From: Pachypanchax playfairii
Taxonomy: Eukaryota; Chordata; Actinopteri; Cyprinodontiformes; Aplocheilidae
NCBI GenBank assembly: GCA_006937955.1
Contig: SSNP01000043.1
Coordinates: forward strand, 3,202,216-3,266,215
DNA: 64,000 nucleotides
Direction: 5' to 3'
Positions 11,550 through 21,813 of the stretch are shown here, piece after piece. The first letter of the stretch is position 1. Each line of letters opens with the position of its first letter. The translations under genes and the position numbers were made by a program. The notes beneath the pieces are model-generated. The model was not told the DNA's origin. It saw only the letters and a list, made by a program, of their open reading frames with translations, and made no database searches.

Positions 11550-11749
11550 TGACCAAATACTTATTTTCCACCATAATTTGCAAATAAATTCTTTAAAAAT
11601 CAGACAATGTGATTTTCTGGATTTTTTTTCCTCATTTTGTCTCTCATAGTTGAGGTATACCTATGATGAAAATTACAGGCCTCTCTGATCTTTTTAAGTG
11701 GGAGAACTTACACAATTGGTGGCTGACTAAATACTTTTTTGCCCCACTG
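11550..11749. repeat. Tc1 copy 1 terminal inverted repeat (transposase 5' side)
   Basis: Starts at 'tgaccaaatacttattttcc' and ends GCCCCACTG before the TA duplication. It is upstream of the transposase start at 11386, so it probably holds the promoter. Confidence 0.9.
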
Positions 11750-12345
11750 TATCCAGGTCCAGGTTGTTAGAATAATGGCTTTTGCTAAGAGTTGGCTCCC
11801 TCTCTCTCAAGATGGGTCCTCCAGCTTATCCACAGACTCTGATGTGGCCCCAGGCCAGCTGTGAGCTAGAACATCTCCAACAAGTCTCAGGTCTGTCCTT
11901 AGTCTAGACATGTCTAGAGTACCTCCCAAGGAAGGTGTCGAGAATTCATCCTTACCAGAACCTCAACTGGCTTCTTACATTTGACGAGGAGCAGCAACTG
12001 TACTCTGAGCTCTTCACCATCCATGAGATCCAGTCATTCTGTGGAGGAAGTCTAATTCAAGTCCCTGTATTTGTGATCTAATTGTTTCTGTAATTACCCA
12101 TAAATCTTGACTAAGAGCTGCAGTGTAGATCGTCTGTTAAATCTGCAGCTTTTCCTTTCCACCATCTGCTCATCAATGTCCAGCAGCATTCTACCTTCAT
12201 ACAAGATTCTTAAACTCCTCCACCTGGCCAGTGACTCATCCTAACCCTCAAATGACAACTCACCCGTGTCCAGTTGACATCCATGGTCTCACACTCGGAG
12301 GTGCTAATCTTCATCCCAGCAGTAAACTGTTGAGTCTCCTAGCTT

Positions 12346-14196
12346 GCAGAACTTTTGATTTTGACAGAAGAGCTTATGATTGATTGCAGTTTAGCGATAT
12401 GGATAATTTATCGATACATCACACAGCTCTTGCATTGAGCTTTTCTTACTTTAGTTGATTTGGGAATTTAGTTGTTTTAAAGGAAACAAAACCCCAAACA
12501 TTCATATTTAAGTCTTTAAAAGTGTATGGTTACAATCCAGCTTGTGAAATATATACGCTGAACTGAGCTCATTTCAAACTGTCATCTGTTACCGAACTCT
12601 TTCTACCCTTTGTGGCTGATACTCTCTCATCTCTTTTACACATTAATGAAAACAAACTTTCACACACTGAGAATTATGCATAATTGCTGTCCTTTTCCTG
12701 CCATTCTTCTCTTTTCATACTATTACTGTTCCTCCTCCGCATGCACATAATAGGCCCTTTTTTTTGACATAGTACACAGTGACTTTGAGGGAAATAAAAA
12801 GGAAAGAAAATCGTCCAGGAAAAGGAGACGGTAATTGTTATTTCTTTGAATTTAGGCATGTCCCGGTTTTAACTGCCAGCTTAACAACTAAGTAACCACG
12901 ACTCATCTTTCCTGTTGACGGTGGTTGGATTAACGCAAGGAGAAAAATGTGCATTTAGTGCTTTTTATGTATGAATGGCACTTAGTTTTAAAAACAAATT
13001 GTTGATTTTTTTACGTGAATTCCTTTTAAGGCTCTTTTGCAGTTTGACTTCCTGCATGAAATCTTGTCTTACACCAATAAAAATATCAAGTTGAACACAA
13101 GGAGAGGAATAAAGTGTATTTACCTGAACAGATGGAAGAATATGAAGCTCTGGATGGTAAAGAATGAAACAGAAAGGGTTTCTCAGTTTCTCCTTTAATA
13201 TTACATGATTAAGTAGAGCACATTTATTTCAATATAATTAGAAAGCACATTCATAAACCACTTTGCAATTGCATTATAGTGTTGCCCGTGGTTCCATTTC
13301 CATGATAAATGTGTTAATCTGATTTTAAACTGGTAGGTACCCACTGTTGTGCAGAAGTGACTGTGCATACATTTTCAAGGTCACAGCAGGATGGCAATTA
13401 GGGAAGTGTAAACTGGAAACTCTCACTTCCACGTACGTTAAGTCTTCTCAGAAATGTAATGGAAGTATCTGGTTGTCCAGTGGGATCATGCTGCTATAGA
13501 ACTGGCACATTGTGAACACGACAGGATGCTGCTTTCTGACAATCCCTTTTGAGTTTTCTTTTATCACATTTAGCGCCAGTGTATTTAATTTTTAATAATT
13601 TATGTTTCTTATTTGACTGTTGCTTTCATCCCTGCATTTTTATGTTTGGAATTTTTCTTATTAATCTTCTCTGTTTTGATGTTTTCATCTCCTCTCTAAT
13701 TTATCTTGGTTTTTTTTATTCCACTCTAAGTGATTAGTAATATAAGATTGTTCAAAAACGTGCTGCGAAATAGAAATCTTATTATGATCACTTCGGAGTT
13801 GAATGTATTTAATGCTGAACACATGGTGGTCTGGTTTGTTTGAAGTTTTTAAAGTGACTCTGAAAGAACAAAAGCTTCATCATACAGAAGGGTAAAAACA
13901 TCAGGTAAAACACAGAAGGTTATACGTTTTGGAATTTTATTATGAAAGTATCACATTTTTCTTTGTGGATTGTTGTTTAGATCTTATTTATTATGTCAGG
14001 AAAACATGAGACATAACGTATAGTTTACTCAAAATAATTAATTGAAGCCAACATACACCTATTTTATGTGTTATTTGAAAATAAATTGACCAAAATGAAA
14101 TGACTGAAATCAAGTTTGATTGTGAGCGGTGTGCAGACCTCATGATTGAATGGAAATTCGAGAAAAATGATTCGTTGGTCAAAATCAGCCACTCAG
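12346..14196. other. Gene-free stretch, no recognised element
   Basis: AT-rich sequence with short ORFs only. No repeat ends, domain-like translation or exon-like blocks were found. Confidence 0.35.
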
Positions 14197-14897
14197 TAGC
14201 TACGTTTACATGCGCCAAATTTCCCCAATCTGATTAAAATCTTGGTCGATCGGAATTCCAAATCCCTGTTCACATGGACACTAACTGAAATGATCTGATC
14301 ATGTCATGAGTACACATGCACCAAGCACTCAATCAGGTTAAATGAGTTGCGCACAGCGAGTTGTCTTTCTGGGGGAAGAAAAAACAAAACAAACTCCGTC
14401 CTTTCTGCACGTCTTTCCCGCCCCATCGTGTGCTCGAGCTGACTCACGTTATCCCCAATATGGACCTTCTGCAGGCGATTACCTTTATGTTTGGGTTTTT
14501 ACTGGTCGCATTAACCAAGCTAGAGGCTGAATACATATTGCTACTGCTCCTCCGCCACAGGAGAGGAGAGCAGGATGACAGGATGACTGCACCAGCCGAC
14601 CACTTCTGTTTACCTCCCGCCATGTTTTCTACTTGGGTCTGCGAAAGCGGAAAGACGTCACGCTGAAGTTGTACGCATGCGCAAAGGGCTTTTTTCACCC
14701 TTTCTTTCCGAATGGGTGTATACATGCACGTCTATCCGAATGAAGATCGGACAAAACCCCCCCTCTCAATCGGAAGTAAATTTCTTTCGGATCAGGCTGC
14801 ATCGGATCAAAACATTCTGATTGACATGTTTACATGACGTCTTTTTTATCCGATTGGGCGTTTATTCCGATTAAATGTGCCCATGTAAACGTAGCTA
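14197..14897. mobile_element. 701-bp MITE with TAGCTACGTTTACATG ends
   Basis: The terminal 16 bases (TAGCTACGTTTACATG) are exactly inverted at 14882-14897. The terminal TA may belong to a TA duplication, since the ends read TAGCTA on each side. At least seven ATCGG/CCGAT motifs lie in the subterminal regions (for example near 14251, 14743, 14769, 14809, 14849 and 14869), resembling repeated transposase-binding sites. A 101-codon frame at 14361-14666 has no recognisable domain and is probably fortuitous. I do not assign a superfamily. Confidence 0.7.
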
Positions 14898-17379
14898 TTG
14901 ATTCTTCCAGGCAACCCAAATATGGTAAAAAAATGTTTTGTAACTTGTGCGTGTTTTGAAACCTGAAACCTGTATTTTTAAAATGTATGCAAGTTATAGA
15001 AATGAGTTACAAGTACAAAACATAAGTTCTGAGTACAAAACCAAAAGTTACGAGTACAAACTTAAAGTCCCAATTCTCGCTTCCTAAAACCCGGGACCTG
15101 GCAGAGCTGCAAGGCAACAGCTCTACCAGATGCAACTTAGACTTAACATATTACAACTAGCTCACTTTTATTCGTCTGCTCTAAGTAAAAACTTCTGCAC
15201 CGAAGATGGGATGAATAAAATGTAAATTTTCTACTAATTTAGGACTGCAACCCTGAGTGAGAGGTTATAGAAAATAAAGGATGGATAAAAAACAGATTTT
15301 TGAGTGTTGATCAGCTGATAATCAGACAAAGCCGGTCACAAGCCAGTTGATTGTTGTGTTGCCAATTTCTAATTTAATTACTATAATTTACATTGAAAAG
15401 ATCAATAGGGCTACATAAAAGCATGTTTTCCAACAGCACTATGCACCATAAACACTACTCTCTTGACTGTATTTCACCACAAAGCCAGCATAGGGTGATT
15501 ATGTGTAGGCGGTAAACTATCGGACCTCTTAATTAGCCTCAAAGGCTGTTTCTCTCATGGAGAGCACACTTGTCAGGGTAGTAGTTACTTCGATTTATTC
15601 ATTCCCAGTTTTAAATTTAGCTGTTTTAAGGACTTAAACAAACAGTTCGGTAAAATCCAAAATCCAATACGTCATTTTTAACGTCACTTCAGTCTCTGTT
15701 CATTCATTATCTTTAAGGTTAAAACTAAATATATGTAAAAATAAAAACCCAAGGAGCACATCTTTACAAAGAGCTGATAAAACTTTCTGCCCTGATCCGT
15801 GTATCATAATGGTGTTGTAGAGGATTCTGTTCACCATCCCCTGAGGAAATCGATTGGCTTTCTTTGATTTAGCAGATGTTCATTTTTCAGTAACAGGCAC
15901 TTGTTTACTCCAGCTTCTTTCCAACAGATGCCACAATGAACAATTAAAACACTGAGTGGCAGATTGGGTCACTGGTTATTAGGATTTTTCATGTTCTTCA
16001 CAACTATTTGGTTGAGAGTAAAATCCTTTCTGCTGGGTGAAATCTACTAAATTTTACTAAGTTTGGGGTGCTGATTTTAAAAATAATGTCCAGTTTGCTC
16101 TAGCACGTCACATTTTTTTTTCACAATCGGACATCATCCTTCGTATCAGATTTTGCCTGAAGTGAATATTGGAAGGGTGTCTTTCTTTGATCACCACAAA
16201 AACATGTCAGATTAGGATCAGTTCTTTCAATTTCACTTGATTTTGAGGCATTTTTCAGATGAGATAACAGGAAAAACTATAAAAATATACAAAATATATA
16301 CAAAATATGAACCTGGCATGTGCTAGATCTATGGGTAGCCCCATGTTGAGTTGGGGACACACAATGATCTGGAACTACTCAGCTTGAAAGTGTCTTATAA
16401 AGGGAGGGATATAATATTTTGAGCTGATTGGAGGACGAACCAGCAATTGTCTGCTGATCATGATTTGTCCTTAGCCAATCACAGTAAATCAAGCTCTTGT
16501 AAATCCAATCAGGAGGAAAGCACAACACATCGTTACCACTAAGAAATGCACAAACGCTCAAAACAAAGTTCTCATTCACCATCTAGTGGCTCAGGGGCCC
16601 CAAGCAGCTGCCTACCTTGCCTGCTGACAAACAACGCCTCTGGTTCTCGAGTACAATGACTGGAAAAAGAAGCCAAATTCCAAAAAAAAATCTTTAAAAG
16701 CCGTGAAGTTACAAAAAAAGATCTGACTTCGAGGCAGCATATAAAGACAAAAGTCATGATTTGTGACTTTACCTCAGTATTGGATATACCATATTTTGTA
16801 TTTCATGCACTACCGATGATATACAGTTCCTTTTTAACAGTATGCAAGTGGATGTGGTTTTTAAAAAATGGTATAAATTACTGTCAAGAACTCACACAGT
16901 AGCAGACAATAAGTTTAGATAGAGTACTGTTCAGGCTTAAAAGGTTGCGAGAGGAAAAACCTTTAATCATCCTTTGTAGAGGAGACGTACAGTGACATCC
17001 ACTGAATGCAGATGATGTTCGTGTTTAATACTGTAATCCACATTATAAGTTATTAATCTGTGGTCTCGTCTTGTCACAGAGCCTGCGAGTCACTCCTGCT
17101 CCTGAAATACTCAAGTTTGAGTTCATGATTAATATAGTCTGTTAACTGTTATTTATTAGACATATGATCCCATTCAATTCCCAAATCCCCGCACAATGCT
17201 TCTTTAATAAAGTCACTATCAGAAAGACGTGTTCACTATGGTTGAAAGGAAACTTCTAAACTTTGATCTGATTAGTACAAACAGTGTAGGAGATTTTTTT
17301 TTATCTTATTATAGTAGAATAAAAAGTCCATCCTTCTCTTCAAGTATACTATGTAGAAAATAATGGCTTTAATTTCCAG
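14898..17379. other. Gene-free stretch with one small LINE-tail scrap
   Basis: Bases 15083-15130 ('cccgggacctggcagagctg' then 'caaggcaacagctctacc') resemble the extreme 3' part of the L2-type tail seen at 5875-6215. The remainder is AT-rich and unrecognised. Confidence 0.35.
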
Positions 17380-17726
17380 CGAATCACATGTGAGTCTGCA
17401 AGGCTGCCAAGTCTTCAACACAAGCAGCAGCAAAAAGTAAGAATCCACCACATCCTTCCAACTGAGCAGCCGAGCTGCATATGATGGGGCGTTCAAACGC
17501 ACTTAGGAAAACTCAACACTGAACAAATAGCCCTTCAGACATTCCCAAAAATGGAACAAATACAAGAGAAACTAAACGAGGATCAACATCAGAACTGGCA
17601 ACCCAACAGAAAAATCAGGAAAGGGAGGGGGTGAGTGGCTGAGAGTGGACGTGTTTTTTTTTTCTACATGAACTGCAGGATTTGAATTTGTCAACAAGGT
17701 CTAAATCTTACATACTGTAGCTTTTA
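17380..17726 (-). mobile_element. Partial MITE, same family as 50836-51346
   Basis: Read on the minus strand it starts with the same TIR (copy here TAAAAGCTACAGTATGTAAG). It shares the blocks 'ctgcagttcatgtag', 'aagtgcgtttgaacgcccca', 'tggaaggatgtggtgg' and 'actcacatgtgattcg' with 50836-51346. Similarity ends near 17380, so the far end with its TIR is lost. It is non-coding. Confidence 0.65.
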
Positions 17727-20417
17727 ATCAAGCATGAAAGCGGTCCAAGACCTAATTCTGTTCTTAAAACAAGTTCTTTGACACACATTATGAACTAAAG
17801 TGACCATCTGCATGTGAAGATAATTCAAAATTAGTCATGATCAGAAATTAATTCAGAATCCACAAAGTAGAAGTACAGCAACAGTTAGATCAAACCAGTT
17901 TCAACCAGACATGTTAATGCTCTTTTGAAAAAGAGAATTTATTTCTGCTCTAGTACTTTTTCATTTTTATTTCTTAACATGTCAAATTGATGTCTTATGA
18001 GCTTGTTAGTGGTGTCGGTGCTTTCACGCATCAACTGCACAAATATGAGATTCATCAGCCCAGAGTTTTTACATCTGAAGAGACAATCATGTCTTTGTAA
18101 AACAGATAAATGCTCCTGACAGAGATTGTTAGCGTGTTTTTTCTCTGTTTGTGGTTTTCTTATCACCCAGCATTTAGTGTGGAATTTAAAACTACTGTAT
18201 TACAGTGTTTCACTCTGTTTACCAGCCACTTGGAAAACTGACACCTGAGATTTTCCCTGTATTGACTTTTGATGCCAAATGCTGAAAACAGCAAATTTAT
18301 TTAATGATCTGAGAAAAATTAAGACATTTTTCCAAATATTTTAATGATTCTTTATATTTTAAACAACTTCTCTGACTTTTTGAATTTTTTTTCAAAAGTT
18401 TTGTGACCATTCTAAATGAAATGTGCCGGCTCTTGTTGGGTGCTGCATCTGTTGCCAGACAGAGTCTCGACATGCAGCCGATGTTTAAAATGATAGATTT
18501 ACGAGGCCCCCAGTTTACATTTCTAACTGTTGAGAGTTTAAGGTCAAAGGGAGCCAGTGAAAAAGGTCATATTGAGACAATAAAGCTAAACTAATTTTAG
18601 ATCTAAAGGCAGTACGACAAGTTAAACGTTGACCCAGGAAATAAATGTCAGCCAAGGCTTCTCTGATGTGATTATCTGTATACAGCATTGATCACATCAG
18701 TGTTTCCAGTCGCACCAACAGACAACTAAGTTAGATTTACAATATGTCACGTCTCATGTCTCCACTGGTTTTCCTTTGCATCAACTGAATGCAGCATTGT
18801 TGTACAGAACTCTGCAAAAGTTTATCCACCCCTACTTTCTTTGTTTTGCTTCTAAAGACTCAGATTTTCTTTTAACATTTGGAAGGAGTTTAGATCAATA
18901 CTTCAGAGTTTCTGTGCGTCATACAAAGTTTATCTGTGAAATTTGATGTTTCTTTTAATTCATTTTCTGTCCAGTTCTTGTAGCTGTGAAGTAGTAAAAG
19001 ACACAATGAAAAAATTAAGGACTAAAGAAATAAATTACACCTCCTTAGCTCTGAGAATCAGCTTGTTGGTGCTAAAATATTATTTTATACCTGTTTTTTC
19101 TTTATTAATTTGACATGAGTTGAAAAAAGTTGCTAGAAAAAAAGTGACCAGCTAGCAACTTACTGGGTATATTGTGGTACTAGTTAGTAGTTTGCTAGCT
19201 AGCTTGAATGCCAGCAGTGTCACAAAGGTATAGCTTGCCTGTATCTCAGCTGATTACTATAGATCTATTTACAAGTGTTTATTGACCAAGTTGTCTGAAC
19301 ACAGCTTCCTCTCTTGAAGTTTTGAACTTTATTTTATTCTCTTAATGATGATATTACCAGAAAAAACAGACCTCAATAAATTAGAACACATTCCTTCGAA
19401 AATATTCAGGTGCTGGACTGACTGATAAAAACAGCCAAAGTCCAAATAAAAACTTTACAGGTCTTCAGAAAGTCTGAAGAACTAATGAACAAACCATTTT
19501 TAAAAAAAATGACATTCTGAATATTTTCAAAGCACAAATTAAATAAAAAATGAGGGAAGACGCAAGTCATAGTGCCCTAAACTACAGACATCAACTCTTA
19601 ATTCTGACAAAATAAAAAGTGTTAAACCTTGCAATTTATATCACTCAAAATATGTGAAAGGTAATATACATATATGCACAAATATAATCTTATTGAGTAT
19701 CTTTTAGCACAAACGTTCATGGCTTTTATAGAGAGCACCAGTAAGAGAGAGCAGGATTTTCACCTGACTTCCAGCAGGCAGCGAGCTGCTGTTAAAAATA
19801 GACACAAGCTGAACGTTTCTTCTGCTTGTCTCACTCAAAAACCACACCGCGCTGTATTCACCACAGAAATACACGCATCATCTCTGTGAAGATGAATATA
19901 TCCTCAAACTGCTCTGGCGGCGGTGGAAAATTACTATCTGTATTTTGCTTGGTAGTGTTGTACACCTGCTGCGTTCGGGTCCATTCTGAGTTTTGAGCAA
20001 CCTTGTTTGACACAAATTTTAAATGAGATTTACAAGTCACAAGAGGGAAGTAATAAAAGCACCCTTAGGCCATCTAGTAACTTCAAATAGTTGTGAAGCA
20101 GATTTTACTCAAGAGTTAGTGCAACGTTTGTTTTAAAACACTTCCAATTCCATCTTCAATAATGTTATTTCATTTGGAACATAAATCATCTTCTGGTTGT
20201 GTTTTCAACATCATACCAGCTTTTCTTCTCCATGTCTATGCTTTATTTTAACTTCATCTACACTATGTCTATACGTCTAAATGTACTCAGTTGCTGTCAT
20301 GTGACTTCTCTACCTGTTTATTTATTTGTTTGCTATCATAATAACTCAAAGTTGCAAACAGACATGGATGACATTTTCCAAAGGGTATGGAATAGCCTAA
20401 CGACCAGATTTGGGGAG
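17727..20417. other. Gene-free stretch; one possible half-MITE end
   Basis: At 18804-18827 'tacagaactctgcaaaagtt' resembles a Tc1/mariner-type TIR (compare TACAGTACTGTGCAAAAGTT at 52060), but no matching second end is seen. Otherwise AT-rich with nothing recognised. Confidence 0.3.
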
Positions 20418-20420
20418 TTA

Positions 20421-20905
20421 AGCTGGATTCATACTAACGCAGCTCCGACGTGTCAGAGACACGCACCGCCATGACACGACGTCGTATGGGCTCTCCAACT
20501 GCCTCGGACTGTCGGTTGGAGTCACGCTCTATTTTCTGACTTTTCGACGGCTGCGTCGGATGACGCACGTATGTGATTGGTCAGCCAAACAACGCAACAT
20601 CATTTCCGGCACGACGTAGCTTCCCTTTAGTAAACAGTGCGAGTGTTGACAGTCTTGAAGACACATTTGTCTGCATTAAAAGAGGTCTGAAGGGCAGCAG
20701 TGGCGACGCCGGTGGCCGTAAAGTCAGTTTTTTATTTGTTCCTCTCATGGTTGGAACCACACATAAAGCACCGGGAACACGCCTCCTGCTGTCCTGGCGG
20801 AGAATTTCTTTGCAACAGGGTCGGGGTAGTATGAACAGAAACTGGCTCCGTCAGTACGCCGCCGTGGGGGAGCCCATTTGCCTTTGCGTTAGTATGAATC
20901 CAGTT
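20421..20905. mobile_element. PIF/Harbinger-like MITE
   Basis: The 485-bp element is flanked by TTA on both sides (20418-20420 and 20906-20908), the 3-bp duplication typical of PIF/Harbinger. The inverted ends read AGCTGGATTCATACTAACGC on the left and, on the right strand, AACTGGATTCATACTAACGC. The interior is unusually CpG-rich ('gacgacgtcgtat'-like blocks) compared with the surroundings. A 123-codon frame at 20573-20944 runs past the element end and has no domain, so it is not annotated as a gene. Confidence 0.75.
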
Positions 20906-21786
20906 TTAATTGTAAAACTACGACATAAATATTGTTTTTCATGAATAACTATTGAAATAAGAATAAAACCAAAGTCATTACAGATGCTGTAGGTTTTCAT
21001 AGTCCGGTAATTTTAGCTTTTAAATGTTGAATTATTAATTTTAGATATGCGTTAGATTATGGAGGAAATTTGCAGCTTGGGCAGAGTTCAGTTTTTTTGT
21101 TCATTTTCACCTTTGAACTTGCGCAGTATCTATAAACAAACAGCTTTTAAAAACTCTAAACTATTGTAATGCACGAAAGGTTTAACAATGTAAATTAGAA
21201 CTTGTAAAATAATTCTGTTTAGATCCAAAATTAAAATTAGGGCAAAAAAGAAAATTGCAAAAAAAAAAACCCATAAAACATGATTTATGTATCAAGTAAA
21301 ATTCAACTGAGGGAATTGTGACACTGACGTAACCAAAGTCACTAAAAGAACAAATTTAACAAGTTTTACCCCAAATAAAATTCTGAGTGGAATATTTGTT
21401 GTATTCAGTTCTCAACAGGCTGCTTTGATTTCCCCCTGAAAACCACTGAAGTGTGCATATCAGCTATAGACAGAGTCGGATGGATTTCTGCTTTACTCAT
21501 TAATTCAGTACGTGTTCACCAGTTTGCCTGACAATGTTGGATCCATTTTCCGTGGTCTGGATTTCTGCAGCTCATCTCAATGTAACTCAACACTGAGGTC
21601 AAACGATTCATTTTAAAAGGATGAAGTGAGTGTGATGCTCTTATGTTCTGTGTGTTATGGGATGGTTTAGGTGTTAGTTATATGTGAGCTACAGAGAATC
21701 AAAAAGAGACCACTGGTGTGTTTTAGCCCTACTTAGCTTTCTTTGTATGACTTCGCTCCTCTCTTGCACCTCCTCTCCTTCTTTTT

Positions 21787-21813
21787 GCTCTCTCTCTCTC
21801 TCTCGCTCTCTCT
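21787..21813. repeat. (TC)n microsatellite
   Basis: Short CT dinucleotide run with one G interruption. Confidence 0.9.

Larger units (their letters stand above)
10154..11749 (-). mobile_element. Full-length Tc1-family DNA transposon, copy 1
   Basis: The element is 1596 bp and flanked by the TA target duplication (10152-10153 and 11750-11751). Both ends carry about 200-bp inverted repeats (10154-10353 and 11550-11749) starting CAGTGGGGCAAA. Long TIRs of this kind are usual for fish Tc1 elements. A single transposase gene lies between them on the minus strand. The two TIRs differ at only a few positions, so the copy is young. A near-identical copy in the opposite orientation lies at 45764-50039. 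Confidence 0.93.
10116..12345 (-). repeat. 5'-truncated LINE fragment interrupted by Tc1
   Basis: The two parts, 10116-10151 ('tatccatcattttctgccac') and 11752-12345, join into a familiar teleost LINE end read on its antisense strand. Landmarks in order are 'cttatccaggtcc', 'ggccccaggccagctgtgag', 'gaggagcagcaactgtactc', 'gtagatcgtctgttaaatct' and 'acactcggaggtgctaatct'. On the minus strand the last blocks correspond to the C-terminal reverse-transcriptase part of the LINE. It is degenerate, with no open frame. The Tc1 element inserted at a TA inside it, so the LINE is older. Confidence 0.6.

Noticed and set aside
14361..14725. 101- and 93-codon frames inside the 14.2-kb MITE
   Set aside because: On opposite strands of a non-autonomous element and without transposase motifs. 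Probably chance frames.
20573..20944. 123-codon frame over the Harbinger-like MITE
   Set aside because: It starts inside the element and ends in flanking DNA, so it cannot be an element gene, and it shows no domain.
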